From positions 496,001 to 560,000 of the forward strand of contig JAHNUO010000007.1 in assembly GCA_019787685.1 (NCBI GenBank): 64,000 nt of DNA. The letters run 5' to 3'. The first letter of the stretch is position 1. Each line of letters starts with the position of its first letter. The notes beneath the pieces were generated by a model that was given only the letters and a program-made list of their open reading frames with translations, ran no database searches and was not told where the DNA came from. Below, in pieces: positions 32,911 through 44,003 of this stretch. The DNA is from Chiua virens. Taxonomy: Eukaryota; Basidiomycota; Agaricomycetes; Boletales; Boletaceae. Position numbers and translations under genes: made by a program.

Positions 32911-33355
32911 TGTGGAGAAAGACAAGAAGGGATTTGATACGGTGAAGCACTGATAAAGGACCCGTGTCCGTGAGTGTCTACAGTCTCATTTTTAATGCCA
33001 TCCGCTAACGCGACGACCAGGTCGACAACACGTCTAATTGTTGTCCCTCTTGAAATTTCCTTTTACGATGATCAACTACAACAGTATTTCCGCCGCCCTA
33101 CTGACCGCCGCCATCACCTCCGCAAGTCGCGCTCGGAGTCGATCTACACGAGTCATGTCAGTACATCGTCTGTCCACACGCACGGCGACAGAACATCATC
33201 TGCCTACCAAAGAATGTACGAGGGGGAGGAGATGACCTGCCTTGGTCCCGATCTGCCGACAGTAAATCCTGCAGCCCCTGCATGACCTGCCCCTCTCCTA
33301 TCTCCCTTTCGTGCGAAAGACGGGCGTTTGCCCATACATACGGTCTTGACCATGG
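32911..33355. other. Intergenic region upstream of the AFI1-like gene
   Basis: 445 bp between the AFI1-like start and the 93-aa ORF. It should hold the AFI1-like promoter. A plus-strand ORF here has no recognisable domain. Confidence 0.4.
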
Positions 33356-33637
33356 CTACGAACAGTCGTCTCCTGAACTCTGGAGTCGTGCGATCAACAA
33401 AGACCTGCGTATATGCGTGTTGTATCTGCATATACCTTGCCTAAATGCGTCATCCCTACTTCCCTCGATTGCTGCCTTTTGGTTGATCGACTCTGCAAAC
33501 GCGTGAATCACGTCTGTGGATTCCGCGAGGAGTTCTTCCATCGGTACGTCCTGGACCGTCGCGGCCGTCTGAACAAGCTGCTCGGCGGGTGGTGGTGTCG
33601 AGCTGACAAGGTCGACCGTGTTCGTCTCATTGTCCAT
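33356..33637 (-). CDS. Hypothetical 93-aa protein
   Basis: An ATG-initiated ORF: MDNETNTVDLVSSTPPPAEQ, then VQDVPMEELLAESTDVIHAF and AESINQKAAIEGSRDDAFR. The middle 45 residues look like an amphipathic helical region with conserved-type composition, so I think it is a real exon. The residues after FRQG look less protein-like, so the true 3' end may be spliced (the run VFVDRTTPEFRRRLFVAMVK lies in another frame just downstream), but the only GT...AG there gives a 31-nt intron, which is too short. It sits between coatomer alpha and the AFI1-like gene, same strand. Function unknown. Confidence 0.4.
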   Translation of the reverse strand: MDNETNTVDLVSSTPPPAEQLVQTAATVQDVPMEELLAESTDVIHAFAESINQKAAIEGSRDDAFRQGICRYNTHIRRSLLIARLQSSGDDCS

Positions 33638-33766
33638 GTCTATGTAACAGATGTGAGAGTGAATGCAAGAATTGAGAAGACAGTCGCGTCGAGTTTAAGT
33701 ATCAATCACATGATCGGTCATGCCCTCGAAATTATCATCATTCACAACGAAGCGACTCTATGTATC

Positions 33767-36700
33767 CTAGTCCATCCTCACCGTGGAGCTGGCAATCCCG
33801 CTCGCAGTCGCCCCAATCTCCGTCACTTCCATGAGGGGATCCAGTTGCCCTTGAATCTTGGCAAGAACGACGCGTCCGTGTACGGACAGCGCACCGATGC
33901 AGACCCCTTGTAAATCGGCGTATACGTGGCTGCACAGATATCAAATTCGGTGAACTCGTCGTAGGAAATCTCCACCGCATTCCGAGGGTTTCGATCTCCC
34001 GCTGCAATTCGCTGGCGCGCCTATGGGGAGGTTACATACACGCCGTCACATGGAGCTTCTGTCTGACGGAACTCACCTGGGCAACCAGCTTCGGGTCGGG
34101 GTTAAGATCTAATAGGCGCCTTGCAAATCTGGCAGCAGTGACATGGTTGTTGGCCTTTGCAAAAAATCCAATGGCACTGCGCAACGCTATTTGCATATGT
34201 GGTGGTTGCAGTTGGCAATGTGTAAAGTATGCCGCCAGCTCCAACTGACGACGAACGTTGTCTGGCTCGTCCTGAACGACACGTCGCCGCTCCAATTCGA
34301 TGGAGACACCGAGAAGGTATTCACGTGCGGAAACAACTGTATCACGCCACTACATTCCCATCTGGTCAGCGCCAGAATGTATACAGCATTCATGAATCAC
34401 GAACCTCCCTGGCCTCCTCATCTGAAGATACCACTACCAACAATAATGTCCATAGCACAGGACCGGAATACAACTTGAGCTTCAGGAAGCTTGTTACCTG
34501 AGACGAAACGGAAGCCTTCCGAGAGCTCGCTTCGTACTGACGGCAGGGATCGCACGGCAACAGGTAGCACTCGGCCAGGCGACGTTTCTGATGGATTGCG
34601 TCTGACGTGAACCTGGAGCGGCGGTAGAGATGCCAGGGGAGAAACATAAGCGTGCGACGATCGGTAGACTGAGATGAACAGTTCCTTCAGGGGCGCGAAG
34701 TTGACGACCCCAAATTGCCGGTTCAGCAACTGGTACGTCCATCAGTGCAGCTTCCCCTATACCTTTTCCGAGGCAACTCACCTGCGTGGCGGTGTCGAAC
34801 GATCCCGCAGCGACATGATCACCTGCAAACGGCGAATTGCGCACCCACAATTCGTTCTCACTCACACCAGGGGTGGCACCTGCCCCTTCTTCCTCGTCCT
34901 CGCCGATAGCGTCCTCAAACTCCTCTTCCGTCTGAGTCTCACCATCGCCAACCTCAGCATCAAGGTCCCACCCAGCCTCGTCTGCATCAATCTCAGGGAC
35001 CTCCTCTTCCTTGGCCCAATCATCCAATGCGGAGGAAGCAGCGACAGCCGAAGACTCGACGCCATTAACATAAGGAATCCCCTCATCACTATCCAGGTTA
35101 CCGTTTGCGAGTGCACGGTCCCAAAAGCTCTCGCCAAGCAAAATCGTTGGCCAATTGAGGCTTGCAGTGGGTGTGATAATGGGCGGTGGCTTGAGGGTCG
35201 ACTGACCGAATGAGGGAACATCATCAACATCCGCCTCATTCAAACCAGCCGCATCCAGAATTTCGGCTGCTTCTTCATCCAAGCCGTTGGTTTTCGCAGT
35301 TAAATAGGCGAGGGGGTCTACAATCCAGGTCAGCGAAGACTACACACGCGTTATAAAAACGCGTACGAAGGCCAACGTCCCGTAGGACGGCAATTCTCGC
35401 TTGAACATCGCCAGCATATAGGGCATTATGGAAGCGGGACATTGGATCTCCCCTGGCGGCCGCGATCTTTTGCATCTTTGCCAGTTTATCCGTGCTGCCA
35501 GTGGCCAAATACAAGAATGACAAGCGATCAAAATTCTTGGTTTGTTGGTATGCCTTCTCGACGATCTGTGAAGGCAGGTCAGTTACACCATAAAACGTGA
35601 TGTAGCTTCAGTTACTTTGTGATTTCCTTGCTTGAAGCGCCTGCTGTGCTAGGCGTTCCCAACATTCTGGCCGGTCGATCGCTTTGGCGGTTTCCAACGC
35701 TACATCAAGGTTTCCACATTCAATCGCGAGATCAAATCTCGTATTCTTGTCCTGGACGAAGTGCAATGCGATCTACAGAGGAACCAGGGCGTTAGACAAC
35801 ACGCCCAGCCGAAAGATGTTTCGTGTTCACCTCGGGGAACCCCTTTTGCTGAAGATATGCGATAATACTCTGACCAACGAGCGTCGATGTCCGTATGATG
35901 TGCAGCATCTCTTCGTAATTGTTTCGGAGCAACGCCAGCTTGAACCGGTATTCGGTAGGATCAAACGTGATTGTTCGAGGACGAGCGGAACGGTCCAGGC
36001 AGTGTGCCGTTTTGCCCTTGATCCGTGTGAGGTAGACAGGATTATCCAGCGTGCATATTACACCATTGTCGCTTTTAATGGCCAAACGACGTACGTCAGC
36101 GTTGAGCTCTGCGTCGTTAGCAAAACTACGTCTGACATACCCTTGAGGAAGGCAATATTTTATGTGGTTGAGTGTAGAATAGATGAAGACGCCTGCGTCA
36201 TCCCAAGCTCCAGATTTAATCCGAATGGTTTCGTGGACCAGGCTATTTTGAGAAAAGTTTTTATTGGCCGACAGGTGATAGCTAATTGAAAATGGTTGTT
36301 ACTGAAGACAGAACGAAGCATACAAACTCAATACTCACTGTGCTTGCTCATCAAAGCTACAAGCTGTCCATCTGAGCTCCAGGCAACATATTTGACAGGT
36401 GGACTGTTAAGCTCCGCAATAATCTTTTGCTGCTGGATATCATAAAGTGCAACCGACGACGTCGAGCTCAGAATGAGACACGCCGTCCCACCATAGAATA
36501 TCTCGTTGGTCTGGATAGGCGCCTTGATTCCTTTCACTACAGAGTTCGACAGATCGCGGACTTCGATGAGCTAGTGAAACACTGAGTGTCTGACATGATA
36601 AACCACCAATTTCTTTTACCTGGGTAGTCTTATTCAAGCCAGCAAATCTGTTTCTGGCCACGAAGATCGCGCTGTGAGCGGAGCCACGCTTACCATCCGT

Positions 36701-38170
36701 TGATGAGTCCTTGACTTCTCCGTTGGTCTGTGTTGGTAAGGAGGACAACTCGTATAGACCATTGTCCGAAGAAATCGTCGTTATGACAGCCCGTTCAGCA
36801 GGGTTGTAGCTCAGTGTTCGAGGAGGAACGTAAGGGCTGCCGAACTTGCGGACGCTAAGAAGGCCAATATCTGAGCCAGAGGCGAAGTCATATGCTCGAA
36901 CGTATTTATCCCTAATGTAATACAATGAGTCGCCATGAACCGAAAAGGCGGGCCGTTCGCGCTCGAGCTTGAACACGATCAGTCCACTGTCGTGACCTGC
37001 ATCCCCCAGATATCAGCAAACGCGATATTTTCAAAGATTGATCATACCTGCAGCGAACAAATTGAGGTTGGGGTGTGCGGCGAGGACCCAAAATCGGTCC
37101 GTGTTCTCTCCTGAAGGTTTGAATCGCGGTACGCTTTGCAAGATCCCATACACGGACTGTCTTGTCTTCACCACAAGAAACGATGAGTTCATGTTTAGGG
37201 TGGAAGAGTGCATTGGAGACATTGTTAAAGTGCCCTCTGCAAGAGTCGACCTCCCAAGCCTTAGTCTCACTCATCCTCCATATCTTGATTGTGCGATCGT
37301 CAGCGGCAGAGACGATCAAGGGAAGGGTGGGATGGAAAGCAGCGAAATTGACGCCACGGTCATGGCCTTCGAGGACATACTTGACGGTAGAGAACGTGTC
37401 AAACGTTTCGAAATTGTTTGGTCCGGTGCTGGGTGTACTCTTTCGCAAACCGGAAATGTCCCAAACGCGTACGCTCTGGTCCATGGATGTCGACACGATA
37501 AGATCGTCCTTTGGATGGAACTGGGCAGACATGACATAGTGTGAATGGCCAGTGAGGATGGCGATACAATTGCGCGAGGTGCTGTTCCATATGCGAATGG
37601 TCTGGTCGTCTGAAGCTGAGAGCTAAAGATGTGGACCGGATGAATAGTCGTGAATAAAAGGTCAACAATCACTCACGATCCAAGGCATCTCGTGGTGGAA
37701 TTGGACTGTGCGAACGTAGTCGAGGTGACCGTGCAGAGTAAAGAGGCAGCGACGGTTCTGAGGGCGCAAGTCTGTGGAACGTCAGAATCAACTAGGAAAG
37801 GCTGAATGAGACTGACCCCAGACTTTGATCTTGTAATCATCACCGCCGGTGGCCAGGAGGGCTCTGCTGGGATGGATGGCGACACCGCGAACAGGACCTT
37901 TTACCCAACAGACATCAGCAAGTATGCTAGATATCGTCAGAAAAGAGTGGGCATACCTTCGTGCTCCTCGAATCTGTCTACCAAGACACCCATGCGGTAG
38001 TTCCATAGCTGTACACTACCGTTGTGCAGTGCGGCGGCAAGGAGAGGCTGAGTGGGATGAAATGCGAGTCCTTGAAGAGAAGAAAATTCTCAGCAAGAAA
38101 AGCAGAACACGGTGAGTACAAGACACGTACCTTTGACGCGATTGCTCTTGGACTCGAATTTTGTGAGCAT
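33767..38170 (-). CDS. COP1: Coatomer subunit alpha (alpha-COP)
   Basis: About twenty exons, some under 100 nt. It begins [14 protein letters not shown] (38170; an in-frame ATG also lies at 38179). WD40 repeats follow: [73 protein letters not shown] and [20 protein letters not shown], with GHFNNV and DHDSGL-type links. Then come the second propeller, the alpha-solenoid ([59 protein letters not shown]), an acidic linker and the epsilon-COP-binding C-terminal domain ([45 protein letters not shown]). It is a structural subunit of COPI for Golgi-to-ER retrieval. After FKG near 33,850 one G must be added to GGG to reach [16 protein letters not shown], the normal end, with stop at 33,767. The start is divergent from the XPG-like gene. 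Confidence 0.95.
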
Positions 38171-38388
38171 GACGGACATAATGGAGGAATTCAAGTGTAA
38201 AAGTTTAAATGAAAAAAGAGACCTAATAGACCAGGCTCACGGCCAAATGAACGCGATCGTCGTTGCAGTCGTTGCTGGTGGTTAGCTGGGCGAAGATTCA
38301 GAGTCTCAATGTGCACGACGTGGCTACAAGGCGGAGTTGGAAAAGTTGACAAGGTTTATTGACTAGATCAACTACGCTAATTTAGCTA

Positions 38389-40348
38389 ATGGGCGTGCTA
38401 GGCATCACGCCCTTTCTACAAAAAACTTGGTGAGCGCTGTCCCCGTCGTTGCTGGCCACGTCCAACCGTTCTGTAAGTCCACATGTCTTCAAGAGACTCC
38501 AAGACCGTCTCAAATCGCTGCGCGGAAAGACCGTCGTCATGTGAGCATGTCCTGACATTCCGCGTAGTTCAACCCACTCAGTCACGGTCTGACAGCGATG
38601 GCACCCTTGTCACTCAGCGCCTTCATTTTGCCCCTATGCCTCACCCCTACAGGCATATCATCGGTTGGCACCGTATACTCACAGAACTGAGAGACTCTGA
38701 CGTACGTGCTATCTGTGTCTTCGATGGAAAACAACGCACCGCAGCGAAAGCCCGCGAGGTAGGCGTCCTCCCCTTTCGCACCCTTTTTCACCCTCATTTC
38801 AGACAACTTCAGGTCGAGCGACGCAGAGTATCGCGAAAGATAGACGCCGTTCGCGGTTCCATCGAGAAAACTAGACTTCATAGACTCGAGAAGCTGATGC
38901 GCCTGCTTCCCTATTACCGTTCCTTGCCCTGTGCAGATCGTCAACGTATCAACGACGCCCTCAGTAGTATCAGATCACCTCACAGATTGCCTGAGGCGCA
39001 TGTGTCAGGGCCTCCTCTTCTTACGCCCACATCGCGTCCACCATCACCCCAGATCACATCCCACACTCTAGATACCCTTCCGCAATCACAACTTCCTTCC
39101 TTCTTCGCACACCGGGGAATGGGGGGACCCGAATTGCAGATCGCCTTCGACTCTCTCGTCGCATCACCTCCTTCACCGCTGACATCTAGATCCGAGCCAC
39201 ATTTCATCCCACCACCAGACGATCTAGACGATGCCACTCACATAATCACAAGCAATGAAATCGGCCCTTGGGACCTCTTTGATGACCCTGCATATGATAT
39301 CTCTTCAACGCTTCCATTTGTGCACTGGAACGCCGCGGTACAGCCCACACCGTCTCTCCCCTACCGGCCGCCTGACTGTATGGGATCGTTCCAGTCGGAA
39401 CTCTCCGCATTATACTCTGAATACAGCCAGTGCATCACCCAGCTGACATCCATTCCTGCCTCTTTCGAAGGACCCCAAGTCCCTGAACAAGAACACGATC
39501 GCTCGGAACCGGCAGACAGCACGAACACCCTTGACGCAACGATCGAATACGCCATGTCCAAGCAACAACTCCAAATGACACTCGACGAAGGTCACATTTG
39601 GAACTTGCTCTTTCTCCCTTCCACTGACGTCCCCCCACTCGACACCGAATCCGCGCTCATGACCCTCGCCGAGCGAAGCTCTCTCATATCCCGGTCCTAT
39701 CAACGCCGAGGCAACGCCCCGACAACACAGACATATGATGAATGCAAGGCGCTCGTACGCGCCATGGGCGTCCCATCCCTCGATGCCTCAGGTCCCTTCG
39801 AGGCCGAAGCGCTCGCCTGTGCCCTCGTCCACCACGGCCACGCCGACTACGTCGTGAGCGAAGACACCGACGTCCTCATCTACGAAACCCCCATGCTCCG
39901 CGGCATCACCACCCGCGAGTCCCCCTTGGTCGTCATCCACGGCGACGCCATCCGTGCAACCCTCGACCTCGACCGTGCCGGCTTCGTCGACTTTGCACTC
40001 TTGCTTGGTACCGACTTTTCACAGCGGATCAAGCACGTCGGGCCGTCGCGCGCGCTCAAGTTTATTCGTCAATATGGCTCGATCGAGCGTGTCGTTGAAT
40101 TGGAGCGGAGGTATCCGCCGCGCGTGCCTGTGGAAGAGTATCTGGCGCAGGTGGGTGTGGCGAGGCTCGTGTTCCAGAAATTGCCGCCGCTCCCCGACGT
40201 CGGGCTGCTTTCCCAAACCGAGGGCGATCCAAGCGCGGTGTTGGAGATTGTACAGCGGTATGGGTTGCAGCGGGTGTTGCCCGGTGCATGGGACGCAGAG
40301 TCTGCATTGATGGGGAACTACTTTGGCGATGATCCTTCTGCGTGGTGA
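38389..40348 (+). CDS. XPG/FEN1-fold structure-specific nuclease, divergent basidiomycete type
   Basis: Exons 38389-38429, 38478-38540, 38596-38758 and 38813-40348 join in frame to 600 aa. The start MGVLGITPFLQKTCPHVFKR is the XPG N-domain opening (canonical MG(I/V)xGL). N-domain acidic residues lie in GKTVVIDGT and CVFDGKQRT, followed by the basic KAREVERRRVSRK helix. The XPG-I domain (residues about 425-470) has the acidic cluster FEAEALACALVHHGHADYVV and SEDTDVLIY, then a helix-hairpin-helix region (FVDFALLLGTDFSQRIKHVG, ALKFIRQYGSIERV). All catalytic-type acidic residues are present. The roughly 280-residue low-complexity insert between N and I domains is much longer than in FEN1 and recalls XPG/Rad2-like spacers. 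Likely nuclear DNA repair; substrate uncertain. Confidence 0.88.
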
Positions 40349-40808
40349 TGGACGGGTTGTCCGTCACTGATGCGCCGCCCGAGTAGGAGAGGACTCGTAG
40401 CTATCGTTGCATGCTTTGTGTAAGAAATCCAATGTGCAGCTCAAGTCCCTCCTCTTGAGCGTAAATCTCTCAGAGGCTATTCACTGCCCGAGACTCAAAT
40501 TTCTTTCGCTAACCCTGCACGACAGTCCCAGGTTCCATGTCGTTTCGTTCGGGTGGACATGGGGTGCATGTTGAGGTGCACTTGGTAGTTCACACAGGAG
40601 GACTTCTGCAATAAAATATTACCTGTACATTTCAAGAGCAGACTCCTCTACATAAATACACGCCTACACTAGTACTACGTATACATGACAATTGCAAAAA
40701 TGCTTGGGGATGGGGGTATTATACCATTCCATTAACCCGGGGGGTATTCCGTCGGTCGTCAGAACAAGAGTATCAAGACGTCCCAACGCTCGTCGGCAGT
40801 GATTGCCT
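40349..40808. other. Intergenic region between convergent genes
   Basis: 460 bp holding the 3' flanks of the XPG-like (left) and LIM (right) genes. No gene recognised. Confidence 0.5.
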
Positions 40809-43800
40809 TTACACTTCGTTGCGCAAGATCAAACTGAAACAGGGCTCACAAAATGGCTTCTCGTTCCGCAAGAAGAAGGCAGGGTCGTCGAACGGCTTTT
40901 TGCAGGACTAACGAATCTGTCAGTCCACGGCGCAACGAGAGAAGGAATAGACGAAAGAAAACGAGAACGCGTCGTTGACTCACCTCACAAACAAAACAAC
41001 CCCAACACCATTTGCCTCCCAACGCTTCGACGGCTCGAACGCCGTCCCTAATGCTCTTCTTGCACCCCTTACATTTTGGCATTCGAAGTCGCACGTGACA
41101 GGCCTCGCAATACGGGTGTCCCCTGTAGACCGTAAAGCCGACGTCATCATCGACGAACTCGCCGTCGCCTGCGATATTCAGTTCGCCGGTCCGTGTCGCA
41201 GACGGTAGTAGGGAACCGCTTGGCGCAAGGAACGGATCACCGCATTCAGCACAGAAAAAGTGTTGTTCATGATAAGTACGTTTTCCAAGGGCTGGATCAT
41301 CGAGCGTGATGAATCGTTCGTCGATGATAGCCGTCTTGCAATGGAAACAGCGAGGAGCAAAGTTCTATTTGAATCGCACTGATCAGCCGTCGTCGTGATA
41401 CAACGATACGACACGGACCTCATGATAGTCCAAGTGGCAGTACGGCTTCCCATCACGCTCATAGCTACTCACGTGTTCCAAGAGTTCATTGCATATGGAA
41501 CATCTGAAACAGTTAGGGTGCCACCGCTGACCCATGGCACTCACAATCCGACCAACGATAGGACCGTTGCATCCCCCGCAGGACAGGCCGTTGGTACGCA
41601 CAGGATTCGAGGATTGTGGCGGGGAAGGAAGACCGCGTTTAGATCCGGGGCCACGGCTAGGTGGGGTATGCAAAGGTGACGACTCTTGAATTTGGGTATG
41701 CCGAGATCCAAAGCTGCCAGGTAACGATACCGGCCGTTGGTTCTGAGCCGAGTCCGAAACCGAGATTTTTGGGGGCGAGAAAGAGACAGATGGAGAAGGG
41801 GCAGCGGAAACTGAAATCGCAGGTATCGCATGCTCCGAGACCGTGATACTCGGCGTCTCAGAAATTGAAATGCTTGGTGTAGAAACCGATATACTAGGGC
41901 CACTTTCCGGTCCGGAAACAACGATACTTGGAGCAAGTACATCGTTGTCATCAATAGCACCGCCATCATCATGATTTCCATCTGGAAGCGATATCCGTGG
42001 TATCACCCTCCGCTGTTGAACTGGGGTTTGGCTTGTGGCTGGGGGAGCGGTTGTCCCCTTCTTTCCGGAGACCGTGACGCTGCGCGAAACCCTGGGTGTG
42101 GACCACCGGTGCCATTGACACTCGCGTTGCCAATTCGTGATGTGACATCCTGACCAGGCGTCCATTGCCTCCTTGGCGGTGTATCGTTTGTAATTTCAAT
42201 TGCCGGAGGCCGAGTGAAGCCCTGGCGGATGGGCGAGGGCGATCGGCGCAAAGACGGTGGTGGCGCATCATCTAAATCAATGTCGGCATCCCTAACGCGC
42301 TGCTTCTCAAGCTGGCGTGCAGTGAGCTGCGGGATCTGCTGCGATTGAGGCTGATGCTGATGTTGCTGCGCAACTGACTTCCGATCAAACGTGGCCAGAG
42401 GACCTGGAGATGACGACAAGGGGCGCGCGGAGTGCGTTGGACTGGTTGGTAACGATGGCGATGAACTCAAGGCTCCGTTCGGTTTGAACGACTGGGTTTT
42501 CACTGTTGAAAGGGACACGGATGAGCCGTCATTGATACGTGTGTTGAGCAACGCAACTCACTTGTGACATCCACCGTACCAAATACCGGTCGAGTGGTAC
42601 TTCCCGGCGTACGGGGAAGAGGGGGGACGTTTGTAGGCCACCCGTGTTGTTGGCGGACTGGGCTTGTAGGACCAGGAGCAGCTCGAGTAGGGCTCTGAGC
42701 GGGAGAAGGACTCGACATTGCTTGTTTTTCCCTCTCACGGGTACGCTCCTCCGCCAAACCCATTGCGGCGAAGCGGAGAGTGAGAGACTGATGCTCCAAC
42801 GCAGGTGAAGTAGGAGCGGGACTACGACCAGATGCTGGAGGCGATACAGGTGCTCGTGGGCTCTGAGGAAGACCGGGTGTGGAAGGCTGACTCTCCGAAG
42901 CGGGTGGTTGGGGGAGGGTCACAGAGCGCACGGGGCGTTGTCGGGTGGTCTGTTCGTGCTGGGTACTAGGGCTGGTCACGACGGGGGTCTGATTATCACG
43001 ATTCGCGATAGCTATCCAAGCACGCGCGGGTAAATCTCTGATGCCATACTTGGGACTGGAGGCATTGGTGTCCGTTGACAATACGATTTCGTCGTCGTCG
43101 TCGTCGTCCTCTTCTGCCTGTGGATCAGCGAACGTTATTGGTTCGTAGGTATATGGGTGAGGGAGAGAGAACTCGTTAGGAGAAGATATATCGTGATCAT
43201 CGCACTCGTGATAATGTGGGATGCGGGGTGGTTCTGTGGGGGAGGAAGGAAGAGGGCGACGAGTGGGAGAAGACTGTAGTCGCTGGGCTGGAGGATGCTG
43301 GGGACTCTGAGTACGGGGAGGGTTAGAACGCGGTTGGAGTGCAGCGGGGGGAAAGACACCGGAGACGGTGCTCCTGCGCTCGATGACGGTGGGAGCGGGA
43401 GCAGAGGGGAGATTGCGATTCCAGAGGGGAGCACTCTGAGTCTCGTGCGTGTCGGGGTGGGGATTGGGGAGGGTCGGTGGGAGATGATGGTTGACGTCAA
43501 GAAGAGGGGCAGTGCGACGAGAGAAAGAGCTGGGAATGCGGAGATCTGGATCGGTGTCGGTGTTGATGGCAGACTTGACTGGGCTGGTCGGTCTTGCTGT
43601 GAGATCAAGACTGGAATGCTTCGTCGCTGGCTTTGGCGGTGACAAGACCGGGGTCGGCAACGGTCGTCGTGCAGGCGGGGCAGTCGGTGAGATTGGAAAG
43701 ACGGCAGACTGGGATAGGATGACGGGCCGAGACGGAGCGGGTGCCTGCACGACGAGCGGTGACTGACGCGGAGGTGGTGGCATGGACTCGGGGCGGGAAC

Positions 43801-43927
43801 GGGGAGTGGGGAGCGGACGGCGAGACGGACCGGGTGAACCAAAAGCGGGTGAATGGTGATAACGATGGTCGACGTGCATTTGGAGGTGCATCGCTGGTGA
43901 GCGTAGTCGACGTTCGTCGTATGCCAT
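40809..43927 (-). CDS. LIM-domain protein, paxillin/Pxl1-like
   Basis: The first exon (43,927 to about 42,565) is a long Pro/Ser-rich region starting MAYDERRLRSPAMHLQMHVD with many PxxP motifs. A second low-complexity part includes a run of short PSISVS / PSITVS-type repeats (about 41,760-41,900). The C-terminus holds at least three LIM domains: CGGCNGPIVG...HPNCFRCSICNELLE...CHLDYHE; CFHCKTAIID...FFCAECGDPF...YCEACHVRL; CKGCKKSIRD...CFVCESCKKPF...PFCEPC (about 41,560-40,830). In yeasts such proteins (Pxl1) act in cell polarity and cytokinesis at the actin ring; I infer the same role. The reading frame changes near 42,080 without an obvious intron, so one small splice or an indel is unresolved there. 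It starts 77 bp from the stop of the next minus-strand gene. Confidence 0.88.
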
Positions 43928-44003
43928 TAATGTTGGTCTCCGTCATCAAAAAACATATTTACTGGTATCACGTGATACTTTCACAAACATTCATAAATAA
44001 CCC

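Noticed and set aside
33204..33431. Extension of the 93-aa ORF through a 31-nt intron
   Set aside because: The intron would be shorter than any other in the window and the continuation shows no recognisable domain.
43135..43842. 235-codon ORF overlapping the LIM-gene first exon in another frame
   Set aside because: A shadow of the Pro/Ser-rich coding frame; the MAYDERR frame is longer and joins the LIM exons.
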